From Rhodoferax sp. (GTDB taxonomy: Bacteria > Pseudomonadota > Gammaproteobacteria > Burkholderiales > Burkholderiaceae_C): a stretch of DNA of 64,000 nucleotides. The notes below the pieces were generated by a model that was given only the letters and a program-made list of their open reading frames with translations, made no database searches and had not been told where the DNA came from. The stretch lies in the NCBI GenBank assembly GCA_030682475.1, contig JAUXOA010000091.1:52057-116056 (forward strand), given 5' to 3'. A program made the position numbers and the translations under genes. Positions 38,490 through 45,568 of this stretch are shown one piece after another. Position 1 is the stretch's first letter; the number at the start of each line of letters is the position of its first letter.

Positions 38490-39575
38490 ATGAGCAAAAA
38501 AAGAATCGCCGTCATCGCCGGTGACGGTATTGGCAAGGAAGTGATGCCTGAAGGAATTCGGGTGATGGAAGCGGCGGCAGGCAAGTTTGGCATTGACCTG
38601 CAGTTCGACCACTTTGATTTTTCCAGTTGGGACTACTTTGAGCAGCACGGCAAAATGCTGCCCGATAACTGGAAAGACCAGATTGGTGGCCACGATGCCA
38701 TTTTTTTTGGTGCCGTGGGCTGGCCCGAAAAAATTGCGGATCATGTCTCGCTATGGGGTTCTCTGCTGCTGTTTCGCCGCGAGTTCGACCAGTACGTGAA
38801 CCTTAGGCCGGCGCGCCTGATGCCGGGCATCATTGCGCCGGTCGTGCGGCGCGACGGCAGTCGGCGCGAGCCGGGTGAAATTGACATGTACATCGTGCGC
38901 GAAAACACGGAGGGCGAGTACTCCAGTATTGGCGGGCGCATGTACCCGGGCACCGAGCGCGAAATCGTGATGCAGGAAACCGTGATGTCCCGCATTGGCG
39001 TGGACCGTGTTTTGAAGTTTGCGTTCGAGTTGGCCCAGTCGCGCCCTAAAAAGCATTTGACGAGTGCCACCAAATCCAACGGCATTGCCATCACGATGCC
39101 GTATTGGGACGAACGCGTGGTCGAGATGGCAAAGGCGTATCCGGGCGTCAGTGTGGATAAGTTCCATATCGACATCCTGACGGCACACTTTGTGCAGCGC
39201 CCCGATTTTTTTGACGTGGTGGTGGCGAGCAATCTCTTTGGCGATATCCTGAGCGACCTGGGGCCGGCCTGCACCGGTACGATTGGCATTGCGCCCAGCG
39301 CCAATCTGAATCCCGAGCGCAAATTCCCCTCACTCTTTGAGCCCGTCCATGGCTCAGCCCCCGACATTGCCGGCCAAGGCCTTGCCAACCCGATTGGCCA
39401 GATCTGGTGCGGCGCCATGATGCTGGATTTTTTGGGACACAGGAATGCGCATGATGCGGTTTTGGCGGCGATTGAAAAAGTCCTTGATCCCCAAAGCGGT
39501 GCGCCGCGCACGCCCGACATGGGGGGTACGGCGTGTACCAAGGACGTCGGGCTGGCCATTGCTGGCGCGCTTTAA
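38490..39575 (+). CDS. Tartrate/D-malate dehydrogenase family
   Basis: A 361-residue NAD-dependent beta-decarboxylating dehydrogenase. It has the isocitrate/isopropylmalate fold motifs ENTEGEYSSIGGRM, KSNGIAITMPYWDERV, the catalytic DILTAHFVQRPDFFDVVVASN region and GSAPDIAGQGLANP. It resembles TtuC/DmlA (tartrate dehydrogenase, D-malate dehydrogenase) more than LeuB, as there are no leuC/leuD neighbours. AAGAGGA 8 nt before ATG 38490 sets the start; the open frame from 38301 overlaps the transporter gene. Confidence 0.85.
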   Translation: MSKKRIAVIAGDGIGKEVMPEGIRVMEAAAGKFGIDLQFDHFDFSSWDYFEQHGKMLPDNWKDQIGGHDAIFFGAVGWPEKIADHVSLWGSLLLFRREFDQYVNLRPARLMPGIIAPVVRRDGSRREPGEIDMYIVRENTEGEYSSIGGRMYPGTEREIVMQETVMSRIGVDRVLKFAFELAQSRPKKHLTSATKSNGIAITMPYWDERVVEMAKAYPGVSVDKFHIDILTAHFVQRPDFFDVVVASNLFGDILSDLGPACTGTIGIAPSANLNPERKFPSLFEPVHGSAPDIAGQGLANPIGQIWCGAMMLDFLGHRNAHDAVLAAIEKVLDPQSGAPRTPDMGGTACTKDVGLAIAGAL

Positions 39576-39702
39576 TCAGTGCCGGATTTGTAAGGAAGAT
39601 GTTTTTATCGACTTATCGAAAAAATCAGCTTGCAATCAACCAGCGTAGACGTGAAAACCGACTAGAATTTGCGTCCACACTGTTGTAAAGCTGCATGGCG
39701 TG

Positions 39703-39731
39703 TTGACACGGTGAGAGTCTGTGGTTTTAAT
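39703..39731 (+). promoter_or_regulatory. Sigma70-type promoter of the HU gene
   Basis: TTGACA at 39703-39708 and TTTAAT at 39726-39731 with a 17-nt spacer, the best sigma70 match I found in the window. Transcription should start near 39738, leaving a leader of about 70 nt before the HU gene. The remaining 39576-39702 holds no gene. Confidence 0.75.
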
Positions 39732-39807
39732 CACATTCAGCAGGTCAACTGCACTATTTTTTGAAGAGACAATTCGTTTAACTCTGTTTCCATACTAGGG
39801 GTTCTTT

Positions 39808-40080
39808 GTGAATAAAACCGAACTGATTGAGCACATTGCAAAACATGCAGACATCTCCAAGGCGGCGGCCACCCGGGCGCTGGAGTCCACCATTGGTGCG
39901 GTCAAGACCACACTGAAAAAAGGCGGCTCTGTTTCGCTGGTGGGTTTTGGTACATTTACCGTTGGCAAACGAGCGGCACGCGTGGGCCGCAATCCCCGTA
40001 CCGGCGATGCGATTAAAATCAAGGCTGCCAAGGTGCCAAAATTTCGTCCGGGCAAAGCGTTGAAGGATGCTTTGAACTGA
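39808..40080 (+). CDS. hupB: HU-type DNA-binding protein
   Basis: A 90-residue nucleoid protein. It opens [20 protein letters not shown] and carries the DNA-arm segment [21 protein letters not shown], the HU signature, ending [12 protein letters not shown]. The start is GTG 39808; AGGGG lies upstream. It has its own strong promoter and is followed by tRNA-Val. Confidence 0.97.
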   Translation: MNKTELIEHIAKHADISKAAATRALESTIGAVKTTLKKGGSVSLVGFGTFTVGKRAARVGRNPRTGDAIKIKAAKVPKFRPGKALKDALN

Positions 40081-40097
40081 CATCAGGTTTATTAGTG

Positions 40098-40173
40098 GGG
40101 TGATTAGCTCAGTTGGTAGAGCGGCGCCTTTACACGGCGTAGGTCGGCGGTTCGAGCCCGTCATCACCCACCA
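40098..40173 (+). tRNA. tRNA-Val (TAC)
   Basis: A 76-nt cloverleaf with acceptor GGGTGAT/ATCACCC, anticodon loop TTTACAC (anticodon TAC), T loop TTCGAGC and encoded CCA. Starts 18 nt after the HU stop, so it is probably co-transcribed with it. Confidence 0.97.
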
Positions 40174-40184
40174 CTCACCCAAGT

Positions 40185-40214
40185 AAAGGCGAACAAAATG
40201 TTCGCCTTTTTTTA
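40185..40214 (+). terminator. Terminator after tRNA-Val
   Basis: AAAGGCGAAC and GTTCGCCTTT form a 10-bp stem with loop AAAAT, followed by a T run, ending the HU/tRNA-Val unit. Confidence 0.93.
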
Positions 40215-40237
40215 TTTTTCTACTGGAGAGTTCGCGC

Positions 40238-42175
40238 ATGTTTGATTTTGTCCGCAAGCACACAAGGATCATGATGGCCATGCTGTTTTTACTGATCATT
40301 CCTGCGTTTGTGCTGGTTGGAATTGATGGCTACAGCAACTTGGGAGAAAAGGGTGCGACCGTTGCCCGCGTGGGAAGCCATGACATTACCCAGGGCGAAT
40401 GGGATGCGGCGCACAAATCGGAATCGGATCGCCTGCGCGCATCGATGCCCAACCTGGATGTCAAGCTGCTGGATTCGCCTGAGGCCCGCTATGCCACGCT
40501 GGAACGACTGGTTCACGAGCGGGTGCTGGCGCAAGCTGCTGACAAATTCAATCTGATGACCAGCGATGCAAGGCTCGCGCGCGACTTGCAGGAGAACCCG
40601 ACCATCGCTTCCCTGCGCCTGCCGGACGGCAAGCTCGACATGGAGCGCTATCGTCAGTTGGCCGCCAGCCAGGGCCTGACACCTGAAGGGTTTGAAGCCC
40701 GGGTGCGCCACGACCTGTCGGTGCGGCAGGTGGAAGCCGGGGTGACCAGCACAGGCTTTTCTGCGGCGGGCGTCGCCGACCTGTCAATAAGTGCATTTTT
40801 TGAGAAACGTGAAGTGCAAATCGCCAGTTTCGCGACGGCTGATTTCGCTTCAAAGATCAGTCCGACCGAGACCGAGCTGGAGACGTTTTACAAGGCCAAT
40901 CAGGCCCTGTTCCAGTCACCCGAGCAGGCCAGCATCGAATACGTGGTGCTGGACCTGGACTCGGTCAAGAAAAGCATCTCCATCAGTGAGTCTGACCTCA
41001 AGTCGTATTACGACCAGAACGCGGCTCGTCTCAGTGGCAACGAGGAGCGGCGTGCGAGCCACATCCTGATCAATGCGGCCAAAGATGCCACTGCCGCCGA
41101 CCGCCAGAAAGCCAGGGCGCGTGCAGATGAGTTGTTGCAGGCGGTGCGTAAATCACCCAACAGTTTTGCAGATGTCGCGAAAAAGAACTCGCAGGATACG
41201 GGGTCCGCCGCGAACGGTGGCGATCTTGACTTTTTTGCGCGTGGTGCCATGGTCAAACCGTTTGAAGACGCCGCTTTTGCCTTGAAAAAAGGGGATGTCA
41301 GCGAAGTGGTGGAGTCTGATTTTGGTTTCCACATCATCCAGCTGACCGACATCAAAACACCCACGCAGCGCAGCTTTGAAGAGTTGCGCGCTGGCATCGA
41401 GGCCGACCTGAAGATACAGCAAGCGCAGCGCAAGTTTGCCGAAACTGCCGAGGCTTTTACCAATGGCGTCTATGAACAGTCTGACAGCCTCAAGCCGGTT
41501 GCAGACAAGCTCAAGCTCGAGGTTAAAACGGTCGCCAATGTGATGCGTAAACCGGCCCCTGGCGCGACTGGCGTGCTGACCAATGCCAAATTTCTGGCTG
41601 CGATTTTCGGGTCTGACGCAGTTGAGAAAAAGCGCAATACCGAAGCGGTTGAGACAGCGCCCAACCAGTTGACGGCAGGACGCATCACGCAATACACCCC
41701 AGCCCGAACCATGCCATTTGCCGATGTCCGCAGTGTCGTGCGTGAACGAGTCGTTGCTGCCCGCGCTGCCGGACTGGCCAAGAAAGAGGGCATGGAGAAG
41801 TTGACGCTCTGGAAGGCCGCCCCGGCCTCTGCGACCCTGTCGACAGCGCTGCTCGTGTCGCGCGACCAGTCCCAAAATATCGCGCCGCAGGTTTTAGCTG
41901 CAGCCTTGCGCGCTGACGCGTCAGCCTTGCCGGTCTTTGTCGGCGTTGATTTGGGGGCCCAGGGCTATGCCGTGGTCCGGGTCAACAAGATCGTGCCGCG
42001 ACTGGCGCCTGCTGAAGCAACCGTCAAACAGGAACGTGCCCAATACGCCCAGTGGTGGACAGGGGCCGAGAACCAGGCTTATTACGGCCTTCTGAAAGAG
42101 CGTTTCAAGGCCCAAACCATGGTGGCACAGCCGGCGCTTACTGCAACAGATGTGCCGCTGACTTCAGCCAAGTAA
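40238..42175 (+). CDS. ppiD: Periplasmic folding factor PpiD
   Basis: A 645-residue inner-membrane-anchored chaperone and peptidyl-prolyl isomerase. One N-terminal anchor (MMAMLFLLIIPAFVLVGIDG) is followed by a SurA-like N domain and a parvulin domain at about 268-372 (RASHILINAAKD, ANGGDLDFFARGAMVKPFEDAAF, GFHIIQLTDI). Length matches E. coli PpiD (623). GGAGAG lies 9 nt before ATG 40238. The HU-ppiD order is conserved in many proteobacteria. Confidence 0.95.
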   Translation: MFDFVRKHTRIMMAMLFLLIIPAFVLVGIDGYSNLGEKGATVARVGSHDITQGEWDAAHKSESDRLRASMPNLDVKLLDSPEARYATLERLVHERVLAQAADKFNLMTSDARLARDLQENPTIASLRLPDGKLDMERYRQLAASQGLTPEGFEARVRHDLSVRQVEAGVTSTGFSAAGVADLSISAFFEKREVQIASFATADFASKISPTETELETFYKANQALFQSPEQASIEYVVLDLDSVKKSISISESDLKSYYDQNAARLSGNEERRASHILINAAKDATAADRQKARARADELLQAVRKSPNSFADVAKKNSQDTGSAANGGDLDFFARGAMVKPFEDAAFALKKGDVSEVVESDFGFHIIQLTDIKTPTQRSFEELRAGIEADLKIQQAQRKFAETAEAFTNGVYEQSDSLKPVADKLKLEVKTVANVMRKPAPGATGVLTNAKFLAAIFGSDAVEKKRNTEAVETAPNQLTAGRITQYTPARTMPFADVRSVVRERVVAARAAGLAKKEGMEKLTLWKAAPASATLSTALLVSRDQSQNIAPQVLAAALRADASALPVFVGVDLGAQGYAVVRVNKIVPRLAPAEATVKQERAQYAQWWTGAENQAYYGLLKERFKAQTMVAQPALTATDVPLTSAK

Positions 42176-42186
42176 ACGGCAGCGGT

Positions 42187-42192
42187 TATAAT
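42187..42192 (+). promoter_or_regulatory. -10 element of tRNA-His
   Basis: A perfect TATAAT 10 nt before the mature tRNA and just after the ppiD stop. No clear -35 lies 17 nt upstream, so only the -10 is claimed. Confidence 0.55.
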
Positions 42193-42202
42193 CAAAACCC
42201 AC

Positions 42203-42279
42203 GGTGGCTGTAGCTCAGTTGGTAGAGTCCAGGATTGTGATTCCTGTTGTCGTGGGTTCGAGCCCCATCAGCCACCCCA
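42203..42279 (+). tRNA. tRNA-His (GTG)
   Basis: A cloverleaf with acceptor GTGGCTG/CAGCCAC plus the extra 5' G and C73 typical of tRNA-His, anticodon GTG in ATTGTGATT, T loop TTCGAGC and encoded CCA. It borders the scarred accessory zone and is the probable integration site of its past element. Confidence 0.97.
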
Positions 42280-42303
42280 TTTAACACCGCGCTAGATATA
42301 GAA

Positions 42304-42335
42304 AGCCTGCTAGTTAATTGCTAGCAGGCTTTTTT
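42304..42335 (+). terminator. Terminator of tRNA-His
   Basis: AGCCTGCTAG and CTAGCAGGCT form a 10-bp stem with loop TTAATTG and a T run; almost the same as that after tRNA-Lys. Confidence 0.93.
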
Positions 42336-42537
42336 GTTGTTGCTTACAAAATTCAATCTGTAGGCAATCTGTAGGCAACTTGCCCAAATACAGCACCAGC
42401 ACCGGCCAAACAAAACCCAGCGGGTAAGGCTGGGTCGGTAACTCTTTCGAGCCGCGTGTTGGCGCCAACAGGAACCCCAGCAGGCGGGTGAAGGTGTCCC
42501 GCTTTTCGGTTCGCGGGCCTAGCTGGGGTGAATCGTT
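42336..42537. other. Non-coding gap with short direct repeat
   Basis: About 200 nt between the tRNA-His terminator and higA. CAATCTGTAGG occurs twice head to tail (42354-42364 and 42365-42375). I see no gene; a minus-strand open frame here has no recognisable product. It may be debris of an integrated element. Confidence 0.4.
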
Positions 42538-42858
42538 TCAAGCAACCATTGGCTCGCGGCTAACCTCCAAGTGCAGGCCAGCCCCTCGCACCACCGCTAA
42601 AAATGTCTTGATGGTGGGGTTGCCCTTGGGGCTCAGGGCGCGGTAAAGGCTTTCGCGGGGTATGCCAGCACGCGCAGCTACGGCGCTCATGCCCTGGGCC
42701 TCTGCAATATGGCGAAGCGCAGCCAGTAGCGCAGTCTGGCCCCCCGGTGAATCCGCCTCTTCCAAAGCAACAGCCAAATACTCGTTGGCAAAATCCGGGT
42801 CGGCTTTGAGCATGCCGATTACGACCTCATCGTGGCTAACGTGGCGTGGTGCTTTCAT
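42538..42858 (-). CDS. HigA-like antitoxin, HTH
   Basis: A 106-residue antitoxin of the addiction-module antidote group. The C-terminal HTH reads GMSAVAARAGIPRESLYRALS followed by GNPTIKTFLAVVRGAGL, typical of this group. The N-terminal half is acidic (DPDFANEYLAVALEEAD). It overlaps the toxin stop by 4 nt and comes second, the reversed toxin-first order usual for HigBA. Expected to neutralise the toxin and repress the operon. Confidence 0.87.
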   Translation of the reverse strand: MKAPRHVSHDEVVIGMLKADPDFANEYLAVALEEADSPGGQTALLAALRHIAEAQGMSAVAARAGIPRESLYRALSPKGNPTIKTFLAVVRGAGLHLEVSREPMVA

Positions 42859-43193
42859 GGTTTACCCCTTTGTTTCCAGTCTTTCAAATACGCAATAGCA
42901 CGCTCAATATCGCGGCTCTGGTCGCTTTTGTCGCCACCGCATAGAAGCAGTACCAATACCGGGCCTTGCTTGCTCAGGTACACGCGATAACCTGGCCCGA
43001 AGTCAATTTTCAATTCCTGTATACCCTCACGCAACGGCTTGCAGTCTCCAAAGTTCCCCGCAGCCATGCGGTTGACGCGCGCCACAATCCGGGCCTTGGT
43101 CTTGTTGTCGGTCAGATTGCCGAGCCAGTCGGCATAGGGCTTGCACCCTGCGGTGTCTTGGTAGGCTTTGACTTCAATCATCACAGTGTGCAT
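42855..43193 (-). CDS. RelE/HigB-family toxin
   Basis: A 112-residue toxin of the RelE/ParE superfamily, likely an mRNA interferase on ribosomes. The core has LTDNKTKARIVARVNRMAAGNFGDCKPLREG and IDFGPGYRVYLSKQGP, then a Lys/Asp-rich segment CGGDKSDQSRDIERA, all typical of the HigB-like addiction killer group. MHTVMIEV offers two starts (43193 or 43181). Toxin-antitoxin pairs are common cargo beside tRNA integration sites. Confidence 0.87.
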   Translation of the reverse strand: MHTVMIEVKAYQDTAGCKPYADWLGNLTDNKTKARIVARVNRMAAGNFGDCKPLREGIQELKIDFGPGYRVYLSKQGPVLVLLLCGGDKSDQSRDIERAIAYLKDWKQRGKP

Positions 43194-43216
43194 TATGCGT
43201 TACAAATGCAAGGCTT

Positions 43217-43396
43217 TCAACCAGCTACCACGCGCAGCGCACCGGGTGCGGCCTTGGCGTCAAACACTATCCCGGCCTGTTCCAGAATCCACGCTTCAAT
43301 TTTTTCATGGTGCACGCGCAGCAGTTCCAGCGGACGCACCGTGTAATGCTTTTCAGCCGTCGCGCTAGGCTTATGACCTTGAATCTGCGCCACCAC
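43217..43396 (-). pseudogene. Truncated phage-type integrase, C-terminus
   Basis: On the minus strand a frame ending at 43217 reads VVAQIQGHKPSATAEKHY then VRPLELLRVHHEKIEAWIL, the C-terminal end of a tyrosine recombinase with its catalytic Tyr in EKHY. Similarity stops near 43396; no N-terminal, Arg or His box part is present and no start codon fits. It is 24 nt upstream of the toxin gene in the same direction. A remnant of the element that once sat at tRNA-His. Confidence 0.75.
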
Positions 43397-43457
43397 GACA
43401 CTATTGAATGCAGTGTGGTGATCGACATGGAAGAAAGACGGCTACAAACCTTGGCGT

Positions 43458-43560
43458 TTAAGCACGCGGAAGTTTCAAGGGGGTTGTCGAGAACCGGTTT
43501 TCCAGCAGTTCATAAGTCAGCGGTTTGCTGATGAAATAGCCCTGGACCGCGTAGCAGCCG
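43458..43560 (-). pseudogene. Truncated EAL-domain C-terminus
   Basis: The minus-strand frame reads VGCYAVQGYFISKPLTYELL and stops at 43458. AVQGYxxSKPL is the C-terminal signature of EAL c-di-GMP phosphodiesterases. Everything N-terminal is missing; the segment abuts the stop of the Crp/Fnr gene. Only about 30 codons remain, so it is a remnant left by deletion. Confidence 0.7.
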
Positions 43561-43562
43561 AC

Positions 43563-44255
43563 TCAGGGCATCTGCGCGCTGTAGAACTGCCGGTCGGCGG
43601 CGTAGCAGCTGCATGCCGCTGCTTCAAGGCCGCCGCGATCGACCACCGTGAGGTCACCATGGTGGTATTTGATCAGCCCGCTGCGTTGCAAGGCCATCGC
43701 GGCAGTCGTGATGCCGACGCGACGCACACCGAGCATGTAGGCGAGGAACTCATGGGTTACCCGGAAACTGCTGGAATGGGCCCGGTCCTGGCTCATCAGC
43801 AGCCAGCGCGCCAGGCGTGGGCCGATCTGGTGAAAGCGCAGGCAAGCGGCCGACGTGCTCAGTTCCGCTATCAGTACACAGATGTAGCGCTTCAGGATGC
43901 GTTGCAGTGTCTCGTTGCCTGCCAACTCGCTGAGGAAGGCGTCGGTTTCGATGCGCCAGGCGGCACCTGGGCCTTGTACCAGCGCATGCAATGGTGTAGT
44001 CACCACACCCAGAGCCAGTTGCACGCCAAACATGCCTTCACGGCCCACCATGCCGACTTCCAGACCCGGTTTGCCATCGATTGGCGCCACCAGAGAAATG
44101 AAGCCCTCAACTGGAAAATAGACATGGCTGGTCAGCTCACCGGGCTCGCACAGCACTTCGGCCAGCACCAGTTCAACCGACTCGCACAGGCCAAGCAGGC
44201 GCAACCGGTCTTTGCGCGGAAGCAACTCGATGATGTGGTTCTCGACTTTGCTCAA
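43563..44255 (-). CDS. Crp/Fnr-family transcriptional regulator
   Basis: A regulator of about 230 residues with an N-terminal cyclic-nucleotide-type beta-roll (PGELTSHVYFPVEGFISL, VGREGMFGVQLALG) and a C-terminal winged helix (FRVTHEFLAYMLGVRRVGITTAAMALQ). It lacks the Cys cluster of FNR. Start is uncertain: the frame is open to 44387, but TTG 44255 gives MSKVENHIIELLPRKD with GGAG upstream and the family N-terminus. It is paralogous to the broken gene at 44515-45235. Confidence 0.82.
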   Translation of the reverse strand: MSKVENHIIELLPRKDRLRLLGLCESVELVLAEVLCEPGELTSHVYFPVEGFISLVAPIDGKPGLEVGMVGREGMFGVQLALGVVTTPLHALVQGPGAAWRIETDAFLSELAGNETLQRILKRYICVLIAELSTSAACLRFHQIGPRLARWLLMSQDRAHSSSFRVTHEFLAYMLGVRRVGITTAAMALQRSGLIKYHHGDLTVVDRGGLEAAACSCYAADRQFYSAQMP

Positions 44256-44514
44256 ACTGGCGCTCCGGTGTGTGGTTGACCCCTGCCAGGGCAGGGCGCG
44301 CGCTGAAGATCGGCATACGGTCGAATGTCGTTTCGCGTGTGACGCAGTTTGTGCGCGCTGCGCTGATGTGACTGTCTGCCAGCGCACATAGCGGTGAAAA
44401 CTTTGACCTCATGCGATGAGCGGCACCGCCAGACCCCGTGTGTGTAGCGCCTTCTTGCCTGCGCGCAGCCGTGTTGCACGGCGTTCGGGATGCGCCCTGG
44501 CAGGCGCGCTGGTG

Positions 44515-45235
44515 TCAAATCACCGGTTTGTCGGGCAGCAGCCGGTCGTATTCCTTCTTGACCACCTCATAACACTCGCAGCTGCGTTTTTCCAGCCCCT
44601 TGCGGTCCAGCACCGAGATGCGGCCGCGCGCATAGCGGATCAGCCCGGCTTTTTGCAACCGGTGTGCCGCCTCCGTCACGCCTTCGCGGCGTACGCCGAG
44701 CATGTTGGCGATCAGTTCCTGCGTCATCTGGAGTTCGTTGCTCTTTAGACGGTCCAGGCTCAGCAGCAGCTAGCGGCACAGTTGCTGGTCGAGTGAATGG
44801 TGCCGGTTGCAGACCGCGGTTTGCGCCATCTGCGTGATCAAAGACTGGGTATAGCGCAACAGCAGGTGCAGCACCGGGCCGGCCCGGTTGAACTCGTCTT
44901 TCATCGCTTTTGATTTCAGCCGAAAGCCCTGACCGGCGCTTTGCACCACCGCACGGCTGGGCGTGGACTCGCCCCCCATGAACAGTGAAACACCGACAAT
45001 GCCTTCGTTGCCGACCACGGCAATCTCGGCCGATGCACCGTTCTCCATCACGTACAGCAAGGAAACGATGCTGGTGGTTGGAAGGTAGGCGTGACTCAGT
45101 GTGCGGCCCGATTCGTACAGCACCTGACCCAGTGGCATCTCGACCGTTTCAAGCAGCGGGCTGCCAGCGCTGCCATTCGGCGTCTGGCAAAGCGGCGAGC
45201 AAGTGGTTATTTCTTGCTTCAGTGGAAATGTCCAT
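44515..45235 (-). pseudogene. Broken Crp/Fnr-family regulator (frameshift plus amber)
   Basis: A second Crp/Fnr gene read from ATG 45235: NHLLAALPDAEWQRW, then in another frame PLLETVEMPLGQVLYESG, so an extra base in the GGG run near 45158-45160 shifts the frame. Further on, QLCR is followed by TAG (44770-44772) in frame with LLLSLDRLKSNELQMTQELIANML; the family has Trp here (RWLLLSLDRL), so TGG became TAG. The rest, including the winged helix (GVRREGVTEAAHRLQ), is intact to the stop at 44515. Two independent lesions make a true pseudogene. Confidence 0.88.
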
Positions 45236-45568
45236 CGCCGAGTTCCGGGCCGGGTTTGATTTGAGGGGCGGTTGCGGTGGTTGGTCTTTTAAATTCGCCC
45301 ACGTTATAGACATTCAAAGCGTAATTCAGGTGCGCTAACAGACACAAAACGCGTCAACGGCGTTCGTCGTCGGCCGCAGCGTACCGGCGAGGCTAAATTT
45401 TTCCGCGTTATGTGCGTCAGCGTACAGAACATCTTGTTCTGAGTCGTAACACTTGAAACTGTTGTGCACTGGGCGTCAGCGAATCTGTGCAAAACGTCAG
45501 CGTAAACGCCGACCAAGTGTCGGGCGGTTGCGTCTGTGCTGTTCTGGAACATATAAAGAGGATCGAAA
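45236..45568. promoter_or_regulatory. Upstream region of the ice-binding-like gene
   Basis: A 333-nt region without a gene. It has the palindrome TGTGCG-TCAG-CGTACA at 45411-45426 and two further CGTCAGCG copies at 45474-45481 and 45495-45502. AAAGAGG near 45560 is the ribosome binding site of the gene at 45569. I found no confident -35/-10 pair. The palindrome lies between the dead Crp/Fnr gene and the ice-binding-like gene and could serve either. Confidence 0.5.

Noticed and set aside
39630..39668. TTGCAA and TAGAAT as a second HU promoter
   Set aside because: The spacer is 27 nt, too long for sigma70; the pair at 39703-39731 is far better.
43201..43600. Second copy of the tRNA-His 3' end as attachment site
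   Set aside because: I looked for CGTGGGTTCGAGCCCCAT near the integrase remnant and found none.
44770..44772. TAG in the Crp/Fnr gene as a recoded codon
   Set aside because: A frameshift earlier in the same gene shows it is dead; no recoding signal is visible.
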